Part shown: in pieces, positions 23,790 to 35,450 of the stretch
How positions within the stretch are numbered: position 1 is the stretch's first letter
Layout: each line of letters starts with the position of its first letter
From: Copromyces sp. CBS 386.78
Taxonomy: Eukaryota > Ascomycota > Sordariomycetes > Sordariales > Sordariaceae
DNA: 64,000 bases
Assembly: GCA_030685235.1 (NCBI GenBank)
Contig: MU839198.1
Span: forward strand, 62,001 to 126,000
Direction of reading: 5' to 3'
Translations under genes and position numbers: made by a program
Notes under the pieces: generated by a model
The model's input: the letters and a program-made list of their open reading frames with translations, nothing else
Told to the model about the DNA's origin: nothing
Databases searched by the model: none

Positions 23790-24423
23790 GGAGGCTTCAA
23801 TTTCAGGACAACACCCATATTTCGACGGCCATGTTTCAGCCGTTTATCGTATGAGAGCTTCGATGAGAGGTCCGAAGCTGGGGTGAGCTGCGTTTGGTTG
23901 GATGAAGCTTTGAGGTTGGCTGTTGCCGGCACGGCATCTTTCCCTGCAGAGGTCCGTCCGGCGAGGGGTGGAGTCTGTGTTGCACTAGGCCTAGGCTACG
24001 GGGTATGCCAAGGCGCCAAGATGCCACATGGGCGCGGACACACAAATGTGGCCCCTGCCCTGACAGCGTCCAGCGGACTGACCCCAGAGAAGCCCCAGTG
24101 GACGTTCCAGTTGCCAGGCAGCCCGGCTCTCTCCGCTGGGGCTCCTGTCTCCTGAATGAACTGTGGTGCAGTGGTGCGGGCGAATGACAACACTCGAATA
24201 ATTGACAACTTGTAACAAGCCGGAAACCTACAACGCCGCCCTTGTGTTCATGGAACTTCTGCCCCCTTTTTCACATTTTCCCCTGACGGCAGCACGTTTC
24301 GACCCTGACAACCTAACCGAGCAAAGGGGTCAACAACAACGACAAGTCGAGAACTAGTGACACATCACAAACCCTGCCAAGCGACAGACATACTCCGAAC
24401 GATCACCGGACTCAACCGGCAAG
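23790..24423. promoter_or_regulatory. Shared divergent promoter region tim21/glo3
   Basis: 634 bp separate two divergent start codons (23789 minus, 24424 plus), so both promoters and 5' leaders must lie here. The 130 bases before glo3 are CA-rich leader-like sequence. I see no TATA box. Confidence 0.55.
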
Positions 24424-26218
24424 ATGAGCGGTCTCGCGACAAAGCAACAGTCGCTCAAGCTCTTTGAGAAGCTTAAGGCGAAGCCAGCCAACAAGGTGTG
24501 TGCTCACGCGAGCAACGATCCGAGACACCATCCAGAGAGCTAACCGCTGCTTCCTACCAACAGATCTGCTTCGACTGCGGCCAAAAGAACCCAACATGGA
24601 CCTCGGTCCCCTTTGGCATCTACCTCTGCCTCGACTGCTCCGCCAACCACCGCAACCTCGGCGTCCACATTTCCTTTGTGCGGTCTACTAACCTCGACCG
24701 TATGTTGTGCTCTCGATCTCTACCCACCAACGCGACCCCTCGCCCGCTAACACGAACCTTGTGCTTCTACAGAATGGCAATGGGACCAGCTACGGATTAT
24801 GAAGGTGGGCGGCAATGAGTCGGCAACCAAGTTCTTCCAGCAAAACGGTGGTTCCGCCGCCCTGAACAGCAAGGATCCCAAGACCAAGTACCAATCCGCC
24901 GCCGCGACCAAGTACAAGGAGGAGCTCAAGAAGAGGGCTGCTAGGGATGCCCGCGAGTATGCAATACCCTACCCCTCAGTTACACAGACTGGCCGTTTAC
25001 TACACGCTACATGAACGGAATTGCTGACGCGGTGTTTGCCTCCTACCCCAGGTACCCCGAAGAAGTGGTCATCACCGACGGCGACGACGCCACAAGCAGC
25101 AACACCCCGGCCGGCGAGCCCGACGACGACTTCTTTTCCTCGTGGGACAAGCCCTCCATCAAGAAGCCGACACCTCCCATTTCTCGCACCTCCACGCCCC
25201 CCATCATCGGCCGCACCGCCTCCCCGCTCCTCGGCAACGGAAAGGACATCCAGCGCACTGCCTCGCCCCTCTCCAAGACCGATTCCGATGCCCCCACTCC
25301 CGCCGCCCCCGCCGCCAGCCGCATCACCACCTCGGCGGCCCTCAGGAAAACCACGCCCGGCAGCAGCGCCACCGGCGGCCCGCGCAAGGTCGGCGGCGGC
25401 ATCCTGGGCGCCAAGAAGCCCGCGGCCAAGCTGGGCGTCAAGAAGATCTCGGCGGACCTGATCGATTTCGACGAGGCGGAGAAGAAGGCCAAGGAAGAGG
25501 CGGAGCGTATCGCGAAGCTGGGTTACGATCCCGAGGCGGAGGAGGAGTCTAAGACGGCAGCGAAGAAGGCGGAGATCAAGGCTAGCAACATCATTACCCC
25601 CGCTGCGGCGCCGGTTAGCTCGTCCAGTTCGAGGTCGGCGGCGCAGGAGAAGTCGGCTGCTGAGGTGGAACGGCTGGGTATGGGTGTCAGGAAGCTTGGT
25701 TTCGGTATGGTGGGCAAGCCCGGTGGTGCTGGTATTGGTGCTGCAAGCCCGGCGGCGGCGAAGAAGAATGCGGGCGGGTTTGGAAGTGTTGGGCCTATTA
25801 AGGCTAGTGATGGTATGTTTTTCTCTTCCTCTCTCCTCCTTTTCTCTCCCACGCAAATGCTAACATACGAAACACAGCCGACGAGGAACAATACGCCCGC
25901 AACAAGTTCGCCAACCAAAAGGCCATCTCCTCCGACGAGTTCTTCAACAAAGGCAACTTTGACCCCTCCATCAAGGCCGAGACCAAGGCCCGCCTGCAAG
26001 GCTTCGAGGGCGCCCAAGCCATCTCTTCCAACGCCTACTTTGGCCGTCCCGAGGAGGATGCCTCGGTCGAGGACTACGGCGACCTCGAATCTGCTGCCAA
26101 GGACTTCATTCGCAAGTTTGGTATCACTGCCAGTGATGATCTGGAGAACCTTACGCAGATGGTCGGTGAGGGCGCTGGGAGGTTGCAGGGTGCTATTAGG
26201 GCTTATCTTGGGAGCTGA
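24424..26218 (+). CDS. glo3: GLO3-type ArfGAP (ADP-ribosylation factor GAP)
   Basis: Five exons (24424-24495, 24564-24699, 24773-24956, 25052-25812, 25878-26218), introns 65-95 bp; the CDS is 1494 nt (497 aa). The N-terminal ArfGAP zinc finger is CX2CX16CX2C (Cys26, 29, 46, 49), followed by the catalytic arginine Arg54 in [13 protein letters not shown]. The middle (about 140-330) is Pro/Ser/Thr/Ala-rich and low-complexity. The C-terminus carries the Glo3 motif, two ISSxxxF blocks ([17 protein letters not shown]), which distinguishes GLO3/ArfGAP2-3 from GCS1. The product stimulates GTP hydrolysis by ARF1 on COPI coats in Golgi-to-ER traffic, in the cytosol and on Golgi membranes. The long antisense frame opposite the Ala/Pro-rich exon is a composition artefact. 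Confidence 0.93.
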
Positions 26219-26683
26219 GCGGTGGTACAATTGGTTGAGGGACGGAGAAGCGGGTGATGGCCCTGGTTACGAGAGCAAGCGGGATGCGAGCGATGAGGGG
26301 ATACGCTTTAAGGTGGATATTAGTGACAAGTAAAAATCAGTATTTGTAGTGTAATGGTGAATGAATTAAGAGTACTCGCAGTTTGGATGGATGGATACCT
26401 CATACCGTAGTGTCGTGATTTGGCATTTGAGAGGGCAACGAGGGACGGAACAGGGCGGAAATGGTTATCAACGCCCGGTGATAGTATCCCAGGAGGTGTC
26501 CCAATGAGTCTTTTGGTAACATGGAATCTAGTTGATTTTGCTATGGTTTTCTACTTCCATCTTGTCGGCGGCATTTGGTTTAGAATAGGTAGGCATTGCA
26601 ATGATCATAATGGGGGCTGACTCGCGCACCAAACCCACAATTATAAGGCCTACTTCCAACCCGAACCTTCAACAACAACAGCT
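26219..26683. other. 3' flank of glo3 and upstream of tRNA-Val
   Basis: 465 bp presumably holding the glo3 3' UTR and the 5' flank of tRNA-Val. A CAACAACAACA stretch lies directly before the tRNA. No other feature seen. Confidence 0.4.
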
Positions 26684-26757
26684 GGTCCGATGGTGTAGTT
26701 GGTTATCACGTCAGTCTAACACACTGAAGGTCCTGAGATCGAGCCTCAGTCGGATCA
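26684..26757 (+). tRNA. tRNA-Val (AAC), intronless
   Basis: A complete 74-nt cloverleaf: acceptor GGTCCGA/TCGGATC, D arm with GTAGTTGGTTATCAC, anticodon stem TCAGT/ACTGA around loop CTAACAC (anticodon AAC), T arm GAGATCGAGCCTC and discriminator A. There is no intron. It is followed within about 12 bases by long T runs. Confidence 0.95.
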
Positions 26758-26768
26758 TGAAGCAATTC

Positions 26769-26783
26769 TTTTTTTATTTTTTT
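26769..26783 (+). terminator. Pol III terminator of tRNA-Val
   Basis: Two T7 runs separated by one A, starting 11 bases after the tRNA 3' end. Confidence 0.75.
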
Positions 26784-27700
26784 GCGCGAATTTTCTCTTT
26801 TTCTCCCTTCTGTCATCTCGTGTTTTTTCTTCATCTATAGTGCAGTGGTCACTCGCATTTTTCTTTTGGTCCTTCACTCACATCATTCTTATTCAGCGGT
26901 TAATTGCGTCCCTGCAACTTGGTGTTCCTTGAAAGTCTTATTTTTGTGACGAGTGTTTGCAGACCTTCGTTCATTCGTGATCCATCTCACACCGTGTGTT
27001 ATTTTCATAGAAATTATGGAGATGCCCCTCGTGCCTTTCCGACGGGAGACGCTGGGATGATCTGTCCTGCGTCTTGCATCCCGGCCGACCTTCCTTTTGG
27101 TTTTCTGTCCTCCAACATCAAAACAGCGCTCTGCATGTTCAAGCCGAATCAAACATAACGTCCCAAGGTATGGAAATTCCTCTTTCTCCATTACCGCAAT
27201 GGCAGGTCGATTGACTGATGACGCGTGACAGTGACGAAAATCAGCCCGGCTCCCCAGGTACCCATGCGCCATCGCCTTTGGTTGGATTCTTTCACCAAAG
27301 CCCGCGCTCGAGACTATCCTTCCACGTTCGATACAGAGGCAACAGCACGTCGCACAATGGAATCTCCCTAGCTCCCGTACCCCGCCATGTCCCACGATGC
27401 TCGTTGGCAGATGCGTAGCATCAGGAACCGAATCTGTCCCTTTGCCTAGTGGCGGAAACAAGCCCTAGCAGCGCGAGGTGGGCGATCGGAGCAAGCTGTT
27501 GGTTGGTCATATCGCTTGATAAACCTAGCCACAACCTTTATTCCTTGCGTCGTCAAGATACTTCACTCCTCTGGTCACCCGTCATCGCTCGAAGCTGGAC
27601 CACTTCACGTCGATGCACTTACGCTGCCTGGAAGAGTCACGAGATGTCTTGGAACCCCGAGTCTCCTTCGCCCACGGGGCCAAACCAATGGTCAAGCGAG
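26784..27700. other. Intergenic, no gene supported
   Basis: About 900 bp. A 190-codon open frame on the minus strand lacks an ATG start and has no recognisable domain, so it is not called. The right end passes into the HET-domain relic. Confidence 0.4.
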
Positions 27701-28009
27701 AACTACCAGCCACTCGAGCACGATGATTCTATCCGTTTGTTGCGTTTAGAATCCATCAACTTCAATCATTTGCCCTGGAACCAGAGACGGCTATAATATT
27801 TTTCGAACCACGACCATCCCGAATCCAACAAGCCGATTGAATGCACTATAGCTCATGCTCGACTCAGGGATAAGCCAAAATACCAAGCATTGTCATACGA
27901 ATGGGGCCGGCCGGACAACACCCATGATCCTTTCATTGCGGTCAATGGTTGCTACGCGTTAAGTAGGACACTGTTATGTTCGATCATCAGTTCACTTGGT
28001 TCCTGGTAA
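27701..28009 (+). pseudogene. HET-domain N-terminal fragment
   Basis: In one frame the segment reads as the beginning of a fungal HET (heterokaryon incompatibility) domain: YQPLEHDDSIRLLRLE near the left end, then after an in-frame TAA (27794-27796) IECTIAHARLRDKPKYQALS, YEWG and FIAVNG. The TAA could come from CAA by one C-to-T change. The frame ends at TAA 28007-28009, and the following HET core (the DAICINQ block) is absent, so the fragment is both interrupted and truncated. Bits of coding-like sequence continue to about 28400 but I cannot assign them. HET proteins trigger cell death after fusion of unlike individuals; this piece cannot encode one. Confidence 0.7.
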
Positions 28010-28536
28010 ACACGTGCGGTAGCACGATGAGGGGGCATTGCATAATGTGGGGGCCATCGCTTATGCCCAAGCCTTCGGGGGAAAATGAAGCAGGAGCAGG
28101 CGACCAACCAGAATCACACCTCCCGTCGTCGATCTCAAGTGGAACTCATTCACATGGACACGATTGGGCTGGCAGGTGCAATCAAGGTTGGAAAGGGTGC
28201 CTAACAAACGACCCAAGACGTTCCTTCTCCAGTTCCTCTCAGGTTATTGTTTCTTGGACTTCGAGTGTCTTGTTGAGCAACGCCCAGCTCCCTGGAGGCG
28301 AGGATTTTCTAGCATCTCACCTCAGCTCTTCCACAACCCAGCAATTCACATTACTCGCAGCTCGCAGCTTCGTCACCAAATATCTTTAGCCAAACGCCTT
28401 ATTTAGCGACAGCAATCTGTGGGCTCACTTCTAGAATTGCTGTCCCATTCCATCCCCCCATCTGCTTTTAACGACCTATCGCAACAACCCGCGGCCACTA
28501 AGCGGCATTATACAACCGTGGGAGCAGACGTGCATC
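28010..28536. other. Between HET relic and HET gene
   Basis: About 530 bp, possibly the degraded remainder of the HET relic (short frames around 28164-28406) plus the promoter of the downstream HET gene. No motif could be read. Confidence 0.35.
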
Positions 28537-29992
28537 ATGGGCTTTACCTCTCCTAGTACGCGCATAGCTTCACAACTGGAAAAGATCCGTCATATACAGC
28601 GAGAATATCGATATGCGATCAAATACTGTGGCATCCTAAGCGATGCATATGACGCTGATGTTTCCGATGGTGATATTTCGGACCATCAAGACGAGGATAT
28701 GACCGACAATGATAACGACAACATATGCGACCATGTTGATAAAGACGATGACTGGTTGCGAACTAGGAAAGGCGATGATTCACTTAGTGACGGGCCAGAC
28801 GTTTCTGGTGGTAGGCATTGGATGTCCGACTCCGAATCTGATGACGAATCTCGTACTTCCGATTCTGCTTCTGTGGGATCTGTTAGTGATTGCGGGGACA
28901 ACGACATTGATGTAGAGGAGGATTGCATGTACAGCGACTACCTCGAAGAAATTCGGGAAGAATACATGTGAGCTGGACGAACCCTATCCTTCACCTCACG
29001 ACGCCACTCAACACCGTGCACTTCTGATCCTTTTACAACCCATATCTAACCAAATAATGATTTTCCAGGACGTTGGCGAGCATCGATTTGCAAGAGTATG
29101 AGCCCCTGAGACATGAAAGGCGCGAAATTCGACTTCTCTTCATCATGCCGCGCGAGTTCAGACTCGTGACCGGGCGCGCGCTAGTCTCTTGCTTCACAGT
29201 TATCCAACAACTCGACAATTCCCAACCATTTAGGGGGCTCTCTTACGTTTGGGGCGATGAGAAAGATACTCTACCCATCATACTGAATAACCGGGTGGTC
29301 CACGTGACTAGGAATCTCGCTACCGCTTTGAAGCACATTGAGCACGACCGTGTTCGGTGGGGTGTCCGCGTATTTTGGATTGATGCTATATGCATCAATC
29401 AGACAAACAACTCGGAGAAATCCCATCAGGTCCAAATGATGGGAGATATTTACAGGCGAGCCACTCGCGTGTTTTCCTGGCTCGGTCGACCGACTCGTTC
29501 AACCCACTCATTACTCAGCTGGATCCCCAAGTTGGTTCAAGATTTTGAACTGGCTTATGAAAGCAAGCATCCCGACGAAGACTTCAACTTGGACATTCAC
29601 AACTTCAACTACCTGCCTGCAGACCGCAGGGTTACAATTGCCATGCATCTACATCGTACGTTCATCGCCGAGAATGGCCGATATAAACATATACGACTCC
29701 TCAGAGAGTTCGCACGAATATGTTTCAACCAATACTGGAAACGCGTATGGATTTTGCAAGAGATGGCAAATTGCATGTCTGTCAGAACCTTCCTTGGCTG
29801 CCATTTCATCGCCCTGCGTTATATCCACCAGTTCTCTTCTATTATCGAAAGTGCTCGCCATTATATGACAGAGTTGAGGTCCCGGAATAAACCGTTGGCT
29901 AACGGGCAGTCTCCATTACGGCTCTATCCGATGAAGTACGAGTTTATTTGGAAGGATGCCTTTTGGGCCCCGCTGCAGCCGAAGAAAGCAAT

Positions 29993-30537
29993 GAGAAACC
30001 CTACGCGCACGCACCCTAAAACCTACTGGCACGTAGTGTGGGGAAATGTCAGCCGTCATGTAAATTCTCGTGTTTTAGCGGTAAAACTTACTGTTTTCAA
30101 TGGTCATTACCATTTGAATCACCCAGCCATATGACCCAGATAATGCTGTGACTACTCCAGCTTACTCAAATCTCGTGATGAACCCATGGTGTTTAGTGCA
30201 ATCTGCTGCAAATTGACCGCTCTATCTACTCTATCGCATCCCAGTCAAAATCGCTCTCGAGGGACGAGAGCTCAGACGATATCCCGCTATGAAAGAGGTA
30301 GTGTTTACGAGAATATGCAAATGCGCTGTGCAAATGCGCTGTGCAAATGCGCTGTGTACATAAAGGTGCAGGTTTGAAAGTGCGAAGATTAGTGCAATGT
30401 TTCAACGCATTGAAACATCGAAATTTAGCAGGCAAAAACGGAGTTTACGATGTCAGGTGTCATCCAGCTGCAGGGCCCACTTTCTGGTGGGGACTACGTG
30501 CCAGTAGGTTTTGGGGTGCGTGCGCGTAGGGTTTCTC
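29993..30537. mobile_element. 545-bp inverted-repeat element, 8-bp TSD
   Basis: Long terminal inverted repeats, about 45 bp with one mismatch, begin GAGAAACCCTACGCGCACGC. The element is bounded by identical 8-bp copies AAAGCAAT (29985-29992 and 30538-30545). It has no coding capacity. An 8-bp duplication points to the hAT or Mutator superfamily; the long inverted repeats starting GAG favour Mutator-like. The near-perfect repeats and perfect target duplication suggest recent insertion. The interior holds three 13-bp tandem units and a small palindrome. It interrupts the coding region of the HET gene. Confidence 0.92.
30316..30354 (+). repeat. 13-bp tandem repeat x3 inside the insertion
   Basis: Three perfect consecutive copies of TGCAAATGCGCTG. 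A perfect 8-bp inverted repeat with a 4-base loop follows at 30398-30417. Both lie within the element that splits the HET gene. Confidence 0.9.
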
Positions 30538-31566
30538 AAAGCAATTAATCTTGTTGCCACGCTACCTAAAGGGAAAAGGTTGTCGGTTTTGCTTAGCAAG
30601 ACAATAGCTCATCTTTCCGGGGGTTTGCATTCTGAGCAATCCAACTTCCAGTCATCGAGGCCCGAAGATATGGTTTTCGCATTACTGGGCCTTGCTGACG
30701 ATGTGCTGGATCTGGAACTCGTCCCTGATTACTCAAAAGGTGTTAGGGATGTCTACATCGAAACCGCCTCGTCTATCCTACGACGGTGCGAATATCTCCA
30801 AGTTCTTTCATATTGCCAATTGCCGAGGCGTATTGGAGGTCTGCCTAGCTGGGTACCAGACTGGTCGATGATCTTGCCGGCTTGGCCGCTCTGTGACCTC
30901 TGTGATCATTTGGGTTGGCTAGCTTGTCTGGACCAGACGAGTCAAATCACTAACATGGATGGTACAGACCTGACCATTTCTGGTGTATTTGTCGACACCG
31001 TACAATCCGCGCTTCAATATCAGTACCAGCATGAAGATCCGTCTGGCGCCGACATGGCCGAACAGCTGCATAGGTTCATAACATCCGCATTGGACTTCAT
31101 CCACCAGCAAACTGAGGGCGGCACGAGCCAGCGCTACGCAGATGGAGAACGTGCTTTTGAAGTCCTATATCATGTGTCTCTATATCCTGCGACAGCGCCA
31201 CCAGCGAAGCATGACAGCGAGTTCCAGCAATTTGTACAAGATTGTCAGGCTTTAGCGAGATGGAAGTATACAAGCGACTGTCCAGATCATATATACTCGC
31301 TCCTGCATCGTTTGGAAAATGGTTGGCTCTGGGGACGGAGAGTATTTGCTACAGCAAGGGGGTCCATTGGCCTAGGTCCTGAATACGTACAAGAAGGAGG
31401 CGTGGTCGTTATCTTACACGGGGGCAAGATTCCGTTCTTACTGCGTCCGGTCAAGGACGGAAGACAAGGACACTATGAGCTCATGGGGGAAACGTACATG
31501 TATGGTATGATGGAGGGCCAGTTTATGAGGACGAATCCACCGACGCAAGAGTTCACTCTTGTTTGA

Positions 31567-31912
31567 GGGACGGAGGTGTCAGGATTGACTACCTCTAGAT
31601 GGGTATGGGGGACAGATCTTGTTGCAGGTTTGCAAGTTGTCATTGTTACATATGGAATGTCTTGAGGTTGGGTCAGTTGCAACCGGGCCTGGAAAACAGG
31701 TTCGACGTGGTGGATTAAACTGTTATTAGAAACTGGATGTACTCAAATATGCCTTCAACCGCTGATGGTCGAGAGCACTACCCACCGCTCCCTCCATATA
31801 TCTAGATTCTTCTTCTCCTTATCGAACCTTTTCAATACACATTTTGCCTTGCACCTATGCCAACCGTGCAAGAACCATAACACTTCGCCGCGGTGCGGTG
31901 GAAGCGCCATAG
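31567..31912. other. Convergent gap between HET and NACHT genes
   Basis: About 350 bp between the HET stop (+) and the NACHT-gene stop (-). If the NACHT gene was truncated by rearrangement, the breakpoint should be near its right edge. A G+C-rich patch (GCCGCGGTGCGG) lies at about 31888-31900. No repeat boundary could be defined. Confidence 0.35.
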
Positions 31913-34900
31913 CTAGTGCGGCACGTGATAGCTCATCTCCAACACAATCGCTTTATCTGCGCCTTTCAACCCTTCAATTTCCGGCCAATTAAGTCTACGG
32001 CTTGAGACAATCCACTTGACTCGAGATCCAGATGATGATTGCTGAGCAATTAAGTCAAGAAGTTGTGACCGATCTTCAATAGAGGTACACTCATCAAGTG
32101 CGTCAATGATTAGGTAGGTCGTTCGGAGGCTTGGGTCTTGTAGGATGTTGGTGAAGATTTTTGATAGGGCGTACCACGCATTTGCATCTACGAAGAGGTT
32201 TTCGCCTGTACGGTCATACTCCTTCCGCACGTGTGAGAGGACAGATGGCTGCTGCTCGATAAGCAGGTAGATCAGGCCGCGCAATACGGCGGCTGCATTG
32301 TTGATGCGAGAGTCGGTAGCTTGGCAGAAGAAGTAGGCCACATTGTAGTGGCGCACGTTGGTAGTATTGCCTTGATCCAGCTTATTGATGATGCCGCACA
32401 GCAACATAGTCTTCCCTTGGCCGGGCTTGCCCCTAATCCAGAGCAGTCGGTGCTGTAGGACGTTACGCCATTGTACAAACTCAACGGTATTAAAGACCCA
32501 ACCATACGAGTCCTGCAAAATGCCTTTGGTCCGTTCGATGCGGACTTTATCATCGCGAGGATCGGTAAGGCGTAAGTGCTTCAGGCATTGCTGGTCCTTC
32601 TTTGACATTGTATAGCTAACGAGCTGCTCGAGATGAGACGTCACTTGTTGAGGAGTGTATGTCTGGGTGTCGTCTCGGAAGTACTTTTCGGCGTCTTGGA
32701 TAGCCCCCAAATCAGCTTTCCAGTCATCAAGCGTGATCATATCCCGCAGAAAGACTAAGCCGCGGTTGCGATAATAAGCACAAACACTCTTAATCTGATA
32801 AGAGAGGAGCGCTTTGTAGAGGTCAACAATTCGGTTCTCCAATTCGCCTCTCATTCCATCGAGTTCGCTGATGTTGTTGGTGTGATCCCTGAGAAAGCTT
32901 AAGGTAGTCGACAAATTCCAATACCAGTCTATTTTCTTAATAACGTAGTCGATTCCTTTGCGGTTGGCTTCGGTCGCTTCTGTAGGATTGAGAAACATCT
33001 ACAGAGATTAGCATGTGAAGTATTATATCACGCTCTAAATAGACATACCTCTAAAACGATACAAATGCCGGTCCAAGCGAGCGCGGCTTGGGGCACGGCC
33101 TGGATTGCCGCACTTATAGTGTTCTTTGCAGATAGAACAACATCTACAAGTACGGTCACGCCAAGGCTCTCTTTCACGTTGACCTCCCTCTCAGTCTTGG
33201 CTAGGCCAGCATTGATAAGCTGGGTCATTTGGCGGCGCCTGTTCAAGGTGTTTTGGGCGATGGTGTTCGGCTGGGACTCGGGCACCGTTGAGCCGGGGCC
33301 ATCCTGTAGCTGTCGGGACAGTATCTTCTCATATGCGTCCACCAATTTGACTTCTTCTTGTTTAAGCTCATCATAGGCACGCTCCCAGAGTCGTAAAGGT
33401 AAGCTGGTAGTGGTGTCATCCGCGCCGGCAGACGTCTCATCCGTATCGCCACCCCTGGAAGTATCCGAGGGACGGTTGGGTTTGTTTGAACCAGGTTGGT
33501 CCACATCATCAGCGTCTTCCCCGGCAGACCTTGGCAACGAGAACAGAGAAAAACGCTCCAAATGTCTTGCAATATGGCTGTTCAGCTCTCTCACGGCCGT
33601 GAAGATTGCAAGACAAATGGGACAGCATCTGGTCACGGACTGTGAGGTGGATTCACTGCCATACATGAGCAGTGCTGTTCTGACGTCGTCGCTGCAACTG
33701 GCATATTCGGACGCCAGATGCATTTTGTAGTCTTCTAGACGGGGGAAAACAGTGGAGTGCTCTGGGCAGCGCGTAACTCGGCGGTGAGTTGATTCTTCAT
33801 ACTGGATCCAGTCTTCGATGCTGTCGTATAGCTGATCTGGATTTCTGCAGTCTTCGTAGGTGCACACGTATAGTCGCATGTCATGTATGAGGTGGGCTCT
33901 GTTGGTGATAGTTTAGAATATAGTTCTTAAATTATTGTCCGGGACACACGCTTACCTCCATGCCCTCTCAGACAAAAGTGCGCTTGAGCAAATTGTAAAA
34001 TAATAAGGGCACTCGAAGAATTTGCCGTCGGACAGATGGTTAGGTGATTCGGGGAAGCCTAATTTCTCTTTGCCTAGCTGCCAATCCGAAGCAGCGTACT
34101 CGGAAACTGAAGCATTAGTCGCTTGGGTGTTCCAGGAAGACGACTGGGGAATATTCAGGCGACTCGCGGTTGTTATCGACTGTGCCACGGCGATCACGGG
34201 GTTTGGAGTGTCGTTGGTTGGGGATCGTACCGCTGCTGCTGCTGTTGGAAGCAGAGTCTCCGAGTTTCTCTCGCCTTCAACTTGCTGTATCGCCGTTTCC
34301 GTATGTCGGTGGAGCTTGTCGCGATGGTTTTTCCAGTACGCAAATTGCCGTCTGCGGCGCGTGTTTGCCCACGCTATGCGGTGAATTAGAAATGATTCGG
34401 CGCCTGTCGAGCGCTCATGTTTGTATTGCGAGAGAACTGTCTAGATTGGTTCCCATATCTGCTCTGACTGGTTATCGTCGGGATAGTCGGAGCTTGGCTC
34501 TGTGATCGGGTGATCTGCTCGGGCTTTCGATTTACGGAACTCCAGAAACAGGGAACTGACGTAGTCGTAGTCAAATTCCTTGAAAACATCAAGGAGGTCC
34601 ACTCCAGTCTCTGGATCAAGGAGTCGATAACGGAGCACCTTTGGCGATGTGATTCTGGACGATGGATTGCGGATCCAGACCGCGAGCTTGAAGAGTCGAT
34701 CAATCGGATCTCTAACTCCTTCCACGAGTAGGTCCATGTCCGAGCCGTCTTGGGATGCAAAACTTTCGTCGAGGCCATCTGATTCATCAGTCGCATTTAT
34801 CGAATCTTCTAGGCCCCCTTCTGGGGAGGTTGTAGATGCGCCGTTCACGTACTCGAGCACTGGTGTCAGGTTGGGAGGTCAGCTAGTCGATTTTAGTCAC

Positions 34901-35189
34901 GTCAAACTGGGAAGAAGCGACCTTCTGTAAGAGCGTCGTTAAGACTGGCGATAAACCTTAATATCACAAAACGGATGCTCTCTGCATCCCTGACGCGATA
35001 GTCCAAAGATGCATGGCCCTGGACGAAGAGACCAAGGTTGACGGCCCAAAGTTTGAAACGATCTGCCTCAGTCGCCAACTCTGTTGCTGGCCATTTATCT
35101 CCTCCTGTGTGTTCAGAAGTCTGGTTGAGAGCTTTGATCTTCTCAAAAAGAGCTACCGTACGAGAACCGGCATCGGTAAGTGTCTCCAT
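31913..35189 (-). pseudogene. Zinc-finger/NACHT (NLR-type) gene with nonsense codon
   Basis: Four exons on the minus strand (35189-34922, 34859-33956, 33898-33049, 32998-31913; introns 62, 57 and 50 bp) join to 1036 codons in one frame, broken only by TAG at 34441-34443 (codon 229). Upstream is an N-terminal region with LDYRVRDA and DPIDRLFKLAVWIRNP, common in fungal zinc-finger proteins. Downstream come Cys/His finger-like blocks (FFECPYYF, YVCTYEDCRNPDQLYDS, CCPICLAIF), a helical NACHT N-domain (WERAYDEL to IDWYWNLS), Walker A GKPGQGKT (codons 864-871) and Walker B TYLIIDALDEC. The frame stops shortly after the NACHT core (SSRRLNWPEIEGL), with no ankyrin, WD or TPR repeats, although such proteins usually end in them. 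Fungal NLRs act in allorecognition and innate-type defence. The first donor (GTCGCT) is weak, so that junction is least certain. A strain polymorphism or sequencing error at the TAG cannot be excluded. Confidence 0.82.
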
Positions 35190-35450
35190 GTCTGTCAATA
35201 TGCTTCCAGTCGTGGGCGTTTGTGGTGAGAATGAAGAAATCGACTATTAGCTGACTTTAATTGGGCATCCATTCTACTCCTCAGGCACGTCACATACCTC
35301 GTCCGCCTAATCGGAACGCAACCCCTCACCAGTAAATCTCTACCCCGCTTAAGGCTTTCATTCCCAAGGAAACTCCGAGTCGACAGTTAAATCTTTTTTC
35401 ATCCCCAACACAGCAATACTCCTTCGACACATCATTCCTCCCGCGTTCTA
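35190..35450. other. Divergent upstream region, NACHT gene/DUF7580 gene
   Basis: 260 bp between the divergent start codons at 35189 (-) and 35451 (+). It ends in CA-rich leader-like sequence. Such a tight divergent arrangement suggests shared regulation of the two genes when they were intact. Confidence 0.45.

Larger units (their letters stand above)
28537..31566 (+). pseudogene. HET-domain gene split by a MITE-like insertion
   Basis: Exon 1 (28537-28967) encodes a 143-residue acidic, Asp/Ser-rich leader. A 101-bp intron (GTGAGC donor, CTAAC branch site, CAG acceptor) joins it to the HET domain from 29069: YEPLRHERREIRLL, GLSYVWGDEKDT, VFWIDAICINQTNNSEKSHQ, IYRRATRVFSWLG. The frame then enters a 545-bp insertion at 29993 and stops at TGA 30132-30134, giving a 498-residue truncated product. 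Beyond the insertion the missing C-terminal part continues open from 30546 to 31566, with RPEDMVFALLGLADD and LPSWVPDWS typical of HET proteins. With the element and one copy of its 8-bp target duplication ignored, the frame is continuous, so this was one gene. HET domains mediate vegetative incompatibility. The disruption may be strain-specific. The truncated form keeps the HET core and could conceivably still be expressed. Confidence 0.88.

Noticed and set aside
24969..25856. 295-codon minus-strand open frame opposite the glo3 fourth exon
   Set aside because: It mirrors the Ala/Pro/Ser-rich, GC-rich coding exon of glo3 and has Arg/Gly/Leu low-complexity sequence with no motif; antisense shadow.
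26889..27461. 190-codon minus-strand frame
   Set aside because: It begins at TTG, not ATG, has no motif and no neighbouring exons that would extend it.
30316..30354. CRISPR-like short repeats
   Set aside because: Three contiguous 13-bp units without spacers; a tandem repeat inside a transposable element in a eukaryote.
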